This document shows, one piece after another, positions 7,526-15,667 of a stretch of DNA of 29,760 bases. How positions within the stretch are numbered: position 1 is the stretch's first letter; every line of letters starts with the position of its first letter. The notes under the pieces are model-generated. The model had not been told where the DNA came from. It ran no database searches and was given only the letters and a program-made list of their open reading frames with translations. The stretch covers positions 1-29,760 of the forward strand of contig JABIWH010000025.1 of assembly GCA_018701215.1 (NCBI GenBank). Reading direction: 5' to 3'. A program made the translations under genes and the position numbers. The DNA comes from Rhodospirillaceae bacterium. Lineage in GTDB: Bacteria; Pseudomonadota; Alphaproteobacteria; GCA-2731375.

Positions 7526-8902
7526 ATGTGGCCGACCATGACCAAGGCCGGATTGGGGCGGCTACGCCAAAGGCATATAGCGCGGCTCCGCCGCGAGGAT
7601 CTACCGCCACGGATCGCCGCCGCCATCCGCGGCCATCAATTGCAAAGCGAGATCCTGATTGCCTGGGCCCAGCTGTTGGTGGGCGCCACCTGGGCCGGTC
7701 TATATGCCCTGGCACCAAAGACCGCCGGCGCCGCATCGATGCTGGAACCGGTGCCCTTCGCCCTGGGCTGTTATCTGGCATTTTCCGTTCTGCGCTTGCT
7801 GCTGGCCTATCGCGGCTATGCCGCCACCTGGTTTCTGGCCTTGTCGGTGCTGGTGGACATGGCCCTGCTGATGGGTCTGATCTGGAGTTTTCATATCCAA
7901 TATGAACAGCCGGCGGCCTTCTACCTGAAGGCACCGACTTTATTGTATGTGTTTATCTTCATCGCCTTGCGGGCCCTGCGGTTTTCGGCCGGTTTCGTTC
8001 TGTTGGCGGGCGGCGCGGCGGCGGTCGGCTGGTTGCTGATGCTGTATTACGCGCTTTACACCTCCGCCGAACCAAACATGGGCGTGACCCGCGACTATAT
8101 CTCCTACATGACCTCGAACATGATCCTGATCGGTGCCGAGTTCGACAAGATCATCACCATTTTACTGTCCACCGCCATTCTGGCCATCGCCCTGTGGCGG
8201 GCCCGGCGGTTATTGGTGCAATCGGTGGTCGAGGGTCAGGCGCATCATGATTTGGAGCGTTTTTTCGCGCCGGAAATCGCCGACCAGATTGTACACGCCG
8301 AACAACGCATCGAAGCGGGCCAGGGCCAGGTGCGCCGGGCCGCGGTTCTGTTTTGTGATATTCGCGGTTTCACGCCCTTGGCCATGGGCATGGACCCCGG
8401 CTATCTGATGGCACTGCTGGCGGATTATCAGGGCCGCATGGTCGGTGTCATTCAAGACCATGGCGGCAGCATCGACAAGTTCCTGGGTGATGGCATCATG
8501 GCCACCTTTGGCGCCGCCTTGCCGACGGAAACCTATGCGGCGGACGCCCTGCGCTGTATCGCGGCCCTTGGCGCGGCGGCGGATCAATGGCGGGCCGAGC
8601 GGCAAAGAGATGGTGACGTGCCCCTGGATATCGGTTTCTCCGTGGCCGCCGGGCCGCTGGTCTTCGGTGCCGTGGGCGACGGCCAGCGTTTGGAGTTCAC
8701 GGTGATCGGTGAACCGGTCAATCTGGCCGCCAAACTGGAAAAAGCCAACAAGACCCAAGTCGTCACCGCTCTGACCGCGGTGGAAACCTTGAATTTGGCC
8801 CAAGCTCAGGGTTATGTGCCCCAGGCTGAGTTGGAAATCCGCCCGGCGCACCCCGTTGATGGTGTCGGCGAACCGGTCGATCTGGTGGTGTTGCTGCCTT
8901 GA
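7526..8902 (+). CDS. Membrane-bound class III adenylate/guanylate cyclase
   Basis: This 458-aa protein carries six probable transmembrane helices in residues 40-235 and a C-terminal class III cyclase domain (about 265-450). The metal-binding Asp residues are D278 (FCDIRGF) and D322 (FLGDG). K318 (IDKFLGDG) and T392 correspond to the Lys/Thr pair of bacterial adenylyl cyclases, which argues for ATP as substrate. The transition-state Asn is N399. The residue normally Arg four positions later is Lys403 (VNLAAK), which might lower activity. The membrane half shows no named sensor motif. The ATG at 7526 is taken; 7538 is also possible. A cAMP product could reach the cNMP-binding protein encoded 19 kb away, but that is speculative. 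Confidence 0.9.
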   Translation: MWPTMTKAGLGRLRQRHIARLRREDLPPRIAAAIRGHQLQSEILIAWAQLLVGATWAGLYALAPKTAGAASMLEPVPFALGCYLAFSVLRLLLAYRGYAATWFLALSVLVDMALLMGLIWSFHIQYEQPAAFYLKAPTLLYVFIFIALRALRFSAGFVLLAGGAAAVGWLLMLYYALYTSAEPNMGVTRDYISYMTSNMILIGAEFDKIITILLSTAILAIALWRARRLLVQSVVEGQAHHDLERFFAPEIADQIVHAEQRIEAGQGQVRRAAVLFCDIRGFTPLAMGMDPGYLMALLADYQGRMVGVIQDHGGSIDKFLGDGIMATFGAALPTETYAADALRCIAALGAAADQWRAERQRDGDVPLDIGFSVAAGPLVFGAVGDGQRLEFTVIGEPVNLAAKLEKANKTQVVTALTAVETLNLAQAQGYVPQAELEIRPAHPVDGVGEPVDLVVLLP

Positions 8903-8910
8903 AAAGTAGC

Positions 8911-8935
8911 GGGGGCCACCAAAATGGCGACCCCC
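8911..8935. terminator. Possible terminator hairpin between convergent genes
   Basis: GGGGGCCACC-AAAA-TGGCGACCCCC can form an imperfect GC-rich hairpin with two internal mismatches or a bulge, just after the cyclase stop. No T-tract follows on either strand, so it is not a canonical intrinsic terminator. Confidence 0.3.
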
Positions 8936-9021
8936 AATGTCGTAACAAACTACAATGCCCCAGGCCGCGACGGCGGCCCGGCGCTACTGCGGCCGCCCGC
9001 CGAAAGATTCACTGGGGAGCG

Positions 9022-9037
9022 GTGCGCGATAGCGCAC
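9022..9037. terminator. Hairpin after the SDR gene
   Basis: GTGCGC-GATA-GCGCAC is a perfect 6-bp stem with a four-base loop, 19 bases beyond the SDR stop codon in its direction of transcription. It has no T-tract, so its role as a terminator is uncertain. Confidence 0.3.
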
Positions 9038-9055
9038 AAGCGTGAGCGCTGAAAA

Positions 9056-9955
9056 CTAGTCGAGTTCCATGCCGTCCATGCCGGAGTTCTTGCGCGCCTT
9101 TTCGCACATCTCGCGGATCAGCGGGCCCAGCTCCGAGGGGTCGGCCACCTGATCAACTTCGGCGCCCCGGCGCCAGCCTTCACAGACCGCGACCATGCCG
9201 GCGCCGGCCTGAATGATGCGGCCGGAAATGTCATGGGCATCGGAACTGGCAAGATAGACCACCGTCGGCGACACCCAGCGCGGGTGCCGGACCGCGATGT
9301 CTTCCTCGGTGTATTCGCGCAGGCTGTCGGTCATCCGCGTATAGGCGGAGGGGGAGATGGCATTGACGGTGACGCCGATGCGGCGCAATTCCCGCGCCGC
9401 GATGATGGTAAAGGCGGCGATGCCGGCCTTGGCGGCGCCATAGTTGGTCTGGCCGACGTTGCCATAGATGCCGGAGGTCGAAGTGGTGTTGATAATACGG
9501 CCACCCACGGGACCGTCGGTTTCCTTGGAAACCCCGCGCCAATAGGCGGCGGCGTGGCGGGCCGGCGCGAAAGTGCCTTTCAGATGCACCTGGATCACCG
9601 AATCCCATTCTTCTTCCGTCATGTTGACCAACATGCGGTCGCGCAGGATGCCCGCGTTGTTGACCAGAATGTCCAGCTTGCCATAGGTATCGACGGCCTG
9701 GTCGATCATGTTCTTGGCGCCGTTCCAGCTACTCACGTCGTCGCCGTTGACCACGGCCTCGCCGCCCGCCGCGATAATCTCGTCGGCGACTTCCTGGGCC
9801 GGGGTTTTGTCCGCGCCCGAGCCGTCAACGGCGCCGCCCAGATCATTGACCACCACCTTGGCGCCTTCCTTGGCCAGCAACAGGGCATTTTCCTTGCCCA
9901 CACCGCGCGCCGCGCCGGTGACGATGGCCACGCGGCCTTCACATAGATTTGCCAT
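9056..9955 (-). CDS. SDR-family dehydrogenase, MFE-2 hydroxyacyl-CoA dehydrogenase-like
   Basis: This 299-aa NAD(P)-dependent oxidoreductase has TGAARGVG at 13-20, NNAG at 99-102 and the catalytic residues S159, Y172 and K176 (NYGAAK). The segment VVVNDLGG followed by DGSG at 35-47 resembles the hydroxyacyl-CoA dehydrogenase part of peroxisomal multifunctional enzyme 2 and its bacterial relatives. A fatty-acid or beta-oxidation substrate is therefore likely. The C-terminal approximately 50 residues after the SDR core carry no active-site motif. The ATG has AGGGAGAG a few bases upstream. The gene is transcribed alone, divergent from the DUF1028 gene and convergent with the cyclase gene. Confidence 0.9.
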   Translation of the reverse strand: MANLCEGRVAIVTGAARGVGKENALLLAKEGAKVVVNDLGGAVDGSGADKTPAQEVADEIIAAGGEAVVNGDDVSSWNGAKNMIDQAVDTYGKLDILVNNAGILRDRMLVNMTEEEWDSVIQVHLKGTFAPARHAAAYWRGVSKETDGPVGGRIINTTSTSGIYGNVGQTNYGAAKAGIAAFTIIAARELRRIGVTVNAISPSAYTRMTDSLREYTEEDIAVRHPRWVSPTVVYLASSDAHDISGRIIQAGAGMVAVCEGWRRGAEVDQVADPSELGPLIREMCEKARKNSGMDGMELD

Positions 9956-10211
9956 TGATAACTCTCCCTAAAAATTCTGTTTGCCGATGGCGCGCCATCA
10001 GTAATGGCGCATGGTTGAAGTTCCTGCTCCGATCATACGGATTTCAGTCGCCGGGCGACAGATGCAATCGATACACAATTTGTCGCAGGGCGAGACAATT
10101 GTTCGGGACGGCGCGATGGCCGGTTTATGCCGTCGCCGTGCAAAAAGGGCTGAGCGGTTGATTGCAAAGCCGCTAGGCTGTGGAAAACCAAACATTGATG
10201 GGAGACGCCTC
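9956..10211. promoter_or_regulatory. Divergent intergenic region with palindromes
   Basis: This 256-base gap lies between the divergent SDR and DUF1028 genes. It holds a perfect 14-bp palindrome GATGGCGCGCCATC at 9986-9999, about 30 bases upstream of the SDR start. It also holds a looser inverted repeat, ACAATTTGTC (10075-10084) and GACAATTGT (10094-10102). Either could bind a regulator. No convincing -35/-10 pair stands out on either strand, and no open frame here looks coding. Confidence 0.35.
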
Positions 10212-10922
10212 ATGTTGCCGCAGCCACCGGGACCGAATTTCCACACCTTCACCGCGATCGCGCGCTGCCCCAAAACCAAACGCCTGGGCATTGCCACCGC
10301 GACGCGCTCGCTTGCCGTGGGTTCGCGGGTGCCGTTCGTGCAACCCCGGCTGGGCGCGGTGGCGATCATGGCCATCGCCGACAAGCGGCTTGGCCTGATG
10401 GCACAGCGTTTGCTGCAAACCGGCTACAAGGCCCAGGGCGTGATTGAGCAACTGGTCATCGGCGATCCCTATCATGAATACCGCCAGCTGGGCGTGATCG
10501 ACGACGACGGTTTCGCCGCTGCCCGCACCGGTACCCAGAACCGGGACTGGGCCGGCCATCATGTGGGGGAGAATTTCATTGCCCTGGGTAATGTCCTGCA
10601 AGGCGAACATATTCTCACCGCCATCGAAGACGGCTACAACGCCAACCCCGATGACGAGATCGAGGATCGTTTGATGGCCGCGATCGAGGCCGGCCGCGAC
10701 GCCGGCGGACAAAAAGGCGGGCAACGTTCCGCCGCCATCCTGGTTTATGAAGACAAGGAATACGCCCGCGTCGATCTGCGCGTGGATGCCCACGAAGAAC
10801 CGGTGGGCGAGATGCGCCGGGTATTCGATTTCTACAAGCCGGCCATCGAATACTATGTGCACCGCCAAGTCGATGCCCGTGTCGAGCCGCTATCGGAAGC
10901 AGTGCCGGTGGAGGGGTACTAG
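10212..10922 (+). CDS. DUF1028 family protein
   Basis: This 236-aa protein has the DUF1028 pattern. An opening FTAIARCPKTKRLGIATATRS is followed by AVGSRVPFVQPRLGAVA and a central GVIDDDGFAAARTGTQ with NRDWAGHHVGENFIALGN. The family is predicted to adopt an Ntn-hydrolase-like fold, but its activity is not established. The frame is open further upstream to 10011, but the ATG at 10212 has GGGAG about 9 bases before it and gives the usual family N-terminus. The stop codon is part of a CTAG palindrome that also supplies the stop of the PAS gene on the other strand. Confidence 0.87.
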   Translation: MLPQPPGPNFHTFTAIARCPKTKRLGIATATRSLAVGSRVPFVQPRLGAVAIMAIADKRLGLMAQRLLQTGYKAQGVIEQLVIGDPYHEYRQLGVIDDDGFAAARTGTQNRDWAGHHVGENFIALGNVLQGEHILTAIEDGYNANPDDEIEDRLMAAIEAGRDAGGQKGGQRSAAILVYEDKEYARVDLRVDAHEEPVGEMRRVFDFYKPAIEYYVHRQVDARVEPLSEAVPVEGY

Positions 10923-11473
10923 CCGTCCGCGTTAAACGATAGATCCGGGGCACCATTGCCAATGTCGAGGAAGTTGTAGGCAAGAACCTCGGCATATTTC
11001 AGCGGATCGCCTTGCGCCACCCGCCTGTTGGCTTCCAAGTCGGCCTTGTGTACCCCGATGGCAATGTCCTGCTCGCCGGCGTCTCTTCGAAACGGAAAGA
11101 ACGCGAACTTGACCTCGACGGTTTTGCCGCTGGTGAAGCAGCGATTGGTTTTCACCAGGCCAATCGCCGGCGTACTGAATAATGCGGCGCTGTGGGCCAT
11201 CACCATTGGCCGCTGCGGCTCGTAAACAATGTCGAGCAGATTGGTGCCCGTGGTTTCGATATGAGTTTGTTCGACAATATCGGTGCCCATCAGGCGCAGA
11301 TAGAGCTTGTCCGGCGGTGTCCACTGGGTAACCGACATCACGGCCATCAGGGATGAAACTCGCAAGGGATCGAAAGTGGATTTTACGGGAACGGAATGCG
11401 TACCGCGTAGCTCGTTCCAATAATCAAAAAATTGCTGAAACTCGGGTTCATCAAATTCGATGCAATCCAGCAA
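10919..11473 (-). CDS. PAS_5-type PAS-domain protein
   Basis: This 184-aa protein resembles alphaproteobacterial PAS_5 proteins, which are single-domain putative sensors without an attached output domain. FFDYWNELRG at about 15-24 and the following LYLRLMGTDIVEQTH are typical of the group. No kinase, GGDEF or HTH part is present. It starts at a TTG at 11473 with a strong GGGAGGAG seven bases upstream. It is the last gene of the long minus-strand series, 35 bases after the permease stop. Its ligand and partner are unknown. It converges with the DUF1028 gene with a 4-base overlap. Confidence 0.72.
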   Translation of the reverse strand: MLDCIEFDEPEFQQFFDYWNELRGTHSVPVKSTFDPLRVSSLMAVMSVTQWTPPDKLYLRLMGTDIVEQTHIETTGTNLLDIVYEPQRPMVMAHSAALFSTPAIGLVKTNRCFTSGKTVEVKFAFFPFRRDAGEQDIAIGVHKADLEANRRVAQGDPLKYAEVLAYNFLDIGNGAPDLSFNADG

Positions 11474-11480
11474 GTTTCTG

Positions 11481-11488
11481 CTCCTCCC
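11481..11488 (-). promoter_or_regulatory. Ribosome binding site supporting a TTG start
   Basis: On the minus strand GGGAGGAG lies seven bases before the TTG at 11473. It fixes the start of the PAS protein at this rare codon. Confidence 0.6.
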
Positions 11489-11508
11489 ATCAGGCGGTAC
11501 GGCGAATG

Positions 11509-12705
11509 CTATTTATACGGATCCGCCGCGTCCCGTAAGCCGTCGCCGAAGAAGTTAAACGCCAATACGATCAGGACCACGGGCAGCATCGGAAAAATCA
11601 GCCAGGGATAGGTGGCCACGGCGTTGATGTTCTGGGCTTCGTTCAACAACACGCCCCAGGATGTTATCGGCGGGCGCAGGCCAAGGCCGAGGAATGATAG
11701 CGCCGTCTCGGCCAGGATCATCGAGGGGATCGACAGTGTCAGGCTGGCGATCAGATGGCTCATGAAATTGGGCAGCAGATGGCGCCCGATCACCCGCGCC
11801 GGGCTGGCCCCCATCAGGGTGGCGGCGGTGGCAAAGTCTTCCTCGCGCAGGGCCAGCAGTTTCGATCTGACCGCGCGGGCCAGGCCGGGCCAATCCAATA
11901 ATGCCAGAATGATGGTGATGCCGAAGAACACTCCAATCGGGCTCCAGGTCACGGGCAGGGCCGCCGATAGCGCCATCCACAGGGGTAGTTCCGGGAACGA
12001 GCGCAACATCTCGATCAGGCGCTGGACCACATTGTCCACCCAGCCGCCGTAATAACCCGCCATGCCGCCCAGGGTCAGGCCGATGGCGAAACTGACCGTT
12101 ATGCCGATCAGACCGACGGTCAGGGATATGCGCGCGCCATAGACGATGCGGCTGAACAGATCCCGGCCCAGCCGGTCGGTGCCGAACAAAAACAGCGTGC
12201 TGCGCACGGTGCGCTTGCCGACTTTTTCCTTGGAGGGGCAGAAGAAGTGGAACTTCATGCGCCACATGCCCCAGAATTTGTATTTCGCGCCCTGGCAGAA
12301 AAACCGGATCGGCTGCACCTGGGTCTGGTCCACGGTGTAGATCCGCTTCATCCGCTTGATGTCGCGGGTCACCTTATAGCCGTACACGAATGGCCCGATG
12401 AATTCACCGTCGTGGATCAGATGCACCATTTGTGGCGGCGCATAGATGAATTTGGCATTGCGCTTGGCCAGCGGATAAGGCGCCACCCACTCCACCATCA
12501 GGATCGAGACATAGACCACGGCCAGGAAGATCATCGAGGCCACGGCCAGGGGGTGGCGGCGCAGTTTCCACCACATCAGGGTCCATTGCGAGGCCATGAA
12601 GAAGCGTTCCTGCTCCTTCGTCAGCCGTTCGATGGTGTGCGGGTTGAACGGTGCGTCCGAGACCCAGTGCCGTTCCTGATCTTCGCGGTTTTCGCCGGTG
12701 CTCAT
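11509..12705 (-). CDS. Peptide ABC transporter permease, DppC/OppC family
   Basis: This 398-aa inner-membrane permease is one of two pore subunits of a peptide-type importer. The first helix is at about residues 53-72. The remaining approximately five helices form the BPD_transp_1 domain from about 180, which opens with FGTDRLGRDLFSR. The EAA coupling loop reads DFATAATLMGASPARVIGRH. The protein is about 100 residues longer than classical DppC because the segment between helix 1 and the core (about 73-175) is long and periplasmic. It holds two cysteines, C137 and C156, that could form a disulfide. The start overlaps the DppB-like stop as ATGA. The PAS gene follows. Confidence 0.92.
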   Translation of the reverse strand: MSTGENREDQERHWVSDAPFNPHTIERLTKEQERFFMASQWTLMWWKLRRHPLAVASMIFLAVVYVSILMVEWVAPYPLAKRNAKFIYAPPQMVHLIHDGEFIGPFVYGYKVTRDIKRMKRIYTVDQTQVQPIRFFCQGAKYKFWGMWRMKFHFFCPSKEKVGKRTVRSTLFLFGTDRLGRDLFSRIVYGARISLTVGLIGITVSFAIGLTLGGMAGYYGGWVDNVVQRLIEMLRSFPELPLWMALSAALPVTWSPIGVFFGITIILALLDWPGLARAVRSKLLALREEDFATAATLMGASPARVIGRHLLPNFMSHLIASLTLSIPSMILAETALSFLGLGLRPPITSWGVLLNEAQNINAVATYPWLIFPMLPVVLIVLAFNFFGDGLRDAADPYK

Positions 12706-13727
12706 TTCGACGCCTCCGAGCCAAGACGAATGCGCGGATCAAGGGCGGCCAGCGCCAGGTCGGAAACGAACATGCCGACCACCGTAAGCGCGGCCAGGAA
12801 CAACAGGAACGAACCGGCCAGGTATTGATCCTGGCTTTGCAGGGCGCTGACCAGCATTGGACCGGAGGTGGGCAGGCTCATCACCACGGCGACGATGGCC
12901 GAACCGGAAATCATCTGCGGCAGCAGGTTGCCGATATCGGCGACAAACGGATTGAGCGCCATGCGCAGGGGATATTTCAACAGCAATGTACGGTTCTTCA
13001 GGCCCTTGGCCCGGGCCGTGGTGACGTATTGTTTCTGCAATTCGTCCAGCAGATTGGCGCGCAGACGGCGGATCATCCCGGCCGTGCCCGAGGTGCCGAT
13101 AACGATGACCGGGACCACCATATGTTCGCAGATGGAGACGAACTTGCCCCAGGACATATCCTGATCGATGAACTGTTCGTCCATCAGGCCGCCGATGGAG
13201 ACGCCGAAATGTTTCTTCGCCAGGAACAACAAGATCAAGGCGAGCAGGAAGTTCGGCGTCGCCAGACCGATGTAGCCGACAAAGGTCATGACATGGTCGC
13301 CAACGCTGTATTGCCGCACCGCCGTGTAAACCCCGATGGGGAACGACACCGCGTAGACGAACAGCATGGTGGTGAAGTTCAAAACCAGCGAGAGGAACAG
13401 GCGGTCGCCGACCACTTCGTCCACGGGCAGGTTATATTCAAAGGACCAGCCCAGATCGCCCTGCAGGATGCCGGAAAAGCCGTTGCCGCCGGGCCAAATG
13501 CCCAGCCAGACGGCGTATTGTTCCAACATCGGCTTATCCAGGCCGAATTCCTGGCGCAGAAAGGCCAGCTTTTCCAACGCCGCCCGGTCGCCCGAGGCGA
13601 TCATTTCCGCCATCTGATTGGAGAGATAATCGCCGGGCGGTAGCTGGATGATGATAAAGGTGATGACCGAGATTACCAGCAGGGTCGGGATCATCACCAA
13701 CACCCGGTGTGTGAAATAGGTGAACAT
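12702..13727 (-). CDS. Peptide ABC transporter permease, DppB/OppB family
   Basis: This 341-aa permease has a first helix at 10-27 (VLVMIPTLLVISVITFII), a periplasmic stretch with the typical PPGDYLSNQ, and five further helices. The EAA loop reads TTARAKGLKNRTLLLKYPLR. It pairs with the DppC-like permease encoded directly downstream (ATGA overlap). It lies 26 bases after the binding-protein gene. Length and topology are normal for the family. Confidence 0.93.
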   Translation of the reverse strand: MFTYFTHRVLVMIPTLLVISVITFIIIQLPPGDYLSNQMAEMIASGDRAALEKLAFLRQEFGLDKPMLEQYAVWLGIWPGGNGFSGILQGDLGWSFEYNLPVDEVVGDRLFLSLVLNFTTMLFVYAVSFPIGVYTAVRQYSVGDHVMTFVGYIGLATPNFLLALILLFLAKKHFGVSIGGLMDEQFIDQDMSWGKFVSICEHMVVPVIVIGTSGTAGMIRRLRANLLDELQKQYVTTARAKGLKNRTLLLKYPLRMALNPFVADIGNLLPQMISGSAIVAVVMSLPTSGPMLVSALQSQDQYLAGSFLLFLAALTVVGMFVSDLALAALDPRIRLGSEASK

Positions 13728-13753
13728 GCCTATGCGCCCCCCATTTCCCGCCG

Positions 13754-15667
13754 CTATCGATCAAGCCAGAAGGTATCGGGACGATAGATGCCGAAATGGG
13801 CGCCCGGATCCCAGTTATAGATGCCTTCCTTGGGCACGTTCTTCACGCCATGCTTGACCACGATGGGCTGCTGCACGCCGGCAATGATACCGATGGAATA
13901 AATCTGGTCGGCATGAATGGCCAGCATGCGGTGCCAGATTTCCGCGCGCCGGCCCGGTTTGGAGGCGGTCATCCACTCCTTCGCCAAGGCGGCCAGTTCC
14001 TGGGCTTCAGGCAGATCCGGGGCCTCGCCCGATTTGCCCGAAGTGTCGTAGTACTGGCCCCATTTCGGCCACATCAATTGCTGTTGCGCCGTCGGTGCGA
14101 GTTCTTCCGGCGAGGTCTCGGCGGTGGCAACGCCGTTTTCCAGGCCGCTCCAGATCGACATCTGGGCCTGGCCCGAGAAAACCCGGTTGCGGAAGACTTC
14201 CCGTTGCGAAGGCTTGATATACAGCTTGATGCCGATTTCGGCCCAGGCTTCGGCGACCAGCTCCAACACATCCGTTTGTTCGGTGTCCTCGCCGGCGGTC
14301 TCGATAATGATTTCCATGGGCCGGCCGTCGGGCAACAGGCGGATATCATCGTCGTTGTATTTGGTCAGGCCCATCTCGTCCAAAATCTCGTTGGCCATGT
14401 CCGGGTCATACTCGGCCCACTGCTTTTGATATTCCTCCCGGAACAGGGGACTATCGGGCAACATGGTGTTATTGCCCATCAGGGCCAGGCCAAAGAACAA
14501 TGATTCATTGATCGCTTCGCGGTCCACGCCCAGGCTCAGGGCCCGGCGGAAACGCACATCCCGCATCATCTTGGACCAGACCGGATCGTCCACGTTCAAA
14601 TTGGGAAACAGCGCGACATGGGCGCCCTTGGCGATGCGCCACAAATAGGTCTCGAATTTTCCGTCTTTCTCGTTCTCGCGCAAAAACGTCAGGTTGTTGA
14701 AGGCCAGGCTGCGGGCCTGCAGATCCACTTCGCCGGTACCGGCCTTGGCGGCGATCAGCTTGCCGTCGGACACAGCCATGATGAGCTTGTCGATATAGGG
14801 CAGCTGCCGGCCTTTTTCATCAACCCGGTGATAATAGGGATTACGTTCCCCGATGAAGCGGGTCGCGGGCGGACGGGTGCGGTTGACCCAGGGCTGCAGC
14901 GTCGGCAGCTCCGGATTGTCAAAGCGGTACATGTTGTCAAAGCGGTTATGCAGCGAGGCCCAGCTGCGGGTACGTTTCTTGCGCAGCAATTTTTTCAGCT
15001 TCCCAGCGTCGGCATAGTTGCCGTGATAGCGCTTCAAGTAATGCGCCGGCCGATAGATGAACAACGGCGAGGCGCCCGCCAGACGGGGCAGGAAAAACGG
15101 ATTGGCCTTGGGCCAAGTGTAACGTACCGTGGTTTCGTCCAGCATTTCGAAGCTGGGCGCCTCGCCATCGGACAGCATCAGCCGCGGCGGTCCAGCCGGC
15201 GACAGTTTTGCATTGTTGGCCACGTCTTCCCACCAATAGCGGAAATCTTCCGCCGTGAAAGGATGCCCATCGGACCATTTGTGGCCGGGCCGCAGTTTGA
15301 AGGTAAACTGCCGGTCTTCCTTGATTTCGACCGAGAGCAGGATATCCGGTTTGATCCGGAACTCTTCGTCATAGCCGACCAACCGGGCATAGCCGTAAAC
15401 CACGAACAGGCGGACGTCCTTGGCGCGGCCGATCAGAGTGCGCATTTCACCGCCCTGCTTGCCGATTACCCGCTTGCCGGTGAAGCTTGCGACGGACGGT
15501 TCGACAGGCAGCCGCGCCCCGACCGCCGGTAGTTCACCAGCCTTTACCTGCGCGGCGAACATGGGCGTTTCCGTGTATGCCGTCTTGGCCAACGAGCCGG
15601 CGGGTGTGCCCAGATAAAGCGCGCACCCCAACAGGGTCGCGGCCACGCCTTTGACTTTCGCGATCAT
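13754..15667 (-). CDS. Extracellular peptide-type solute-binding protein, family 5
   Basis: This 637-aa SBP_bac_5 protein is the substrate receptor of the importer. An N-terminal signal sequence of about 28 residues runs from MIAKVKG to GSLAKT. LLGC at 12-15 inside it resembles a lipobox, so either a soluble periplasmic or a lipid-anchored form is possible. FKLRPGHKWSDGHPFTAEDF is the family signature, and VRFRRALSLGVDREAI is also typical. The start is the ATG at 15667, where the ATPase stop and this ATG share a base (TAATG). The frame remains open 273 bases upstream, but that part is antisense-frame noise inside the ATPase gene. At about 640 aa it is longer than DppA and closer to the large binding proteins seen with double-NBD ATPases such as YejF. 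Confidence 0.92.
   Translation of the reverse strand: MIAKVKGVAATLLGCALYLGTPAGSLAKTAYTETPMFAAQVKAGELPAVGARLPVEPSVASFTGKRVIGKQGGEMRTLIGRAKDVRLFVVYGYARLVGYDEEFRIKPDILLSVEIKEDRQFTFKLRPGHKWSDGHPFTAEDFRYWWEDVANNAKLSPAGPPRLMLSDGEAPSFEMLDETTVRYTWPKANPFFLPRLAGASPLFIYRPAHYLKRYHGNYADAGKLKKLLRKKRTRSWASLHNRFDNMYRFDNPELPTLQPWVNRTRPPATRFIGERNPYYHRVDEKGRQLPYIDKLIMAVSDGKLIAAKAGTGEVDLQARSLAFNNLTFLRENEKDGKFETYLWRIAKGAHVALFPNLNVDDPVWSKMMRDVRFRRALSLGVDREAINESLFFGLALMGNNTMLPDSPLFREEYQKQWAEYDPDMANEILDEMGLTKYNDDDIRLLPDGRPMEIIIETAGEDTEQTDVLELVAEAWAEIGIKLYIKPSQREVFRNRVFSGQAQMSIWSGLENGVATAETSPEELAPTAQQQLMWPKWGQYYDTSGKSGEAPDLPEAQELAALAKEWMTASKPGRRAEIWHRMLAIHADQIYSIGIIAGVQQPIVVKHGVKNVPKEGIYNWDPGAHFGIYRPDTFWLDR

Noticed and set aside
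8911..9037. Strong intrinsic terminators between the cyclase and SDR genes
   Set aside because: Hairpins can be drawn but none is followed by a T-tract, so they are kept only as low-confidence features.
9233..9946. A 237-codon open frame on the plus strand antisense to the SDR gene
   Set aside because: The SDR on the minus strand has all its family motifs. The antisense frame has the Gly/Asp/His-rich composition typical of GC-rich shadow frames and no ribosome site.
12651..13643. A 330-codon plus-strand frame across the two permease genes
   Set aside because: It covers parts of two clear permease genes antisense to them. Its translation is Gln/His/Arg-rich without domain or hydrophobic pattern.
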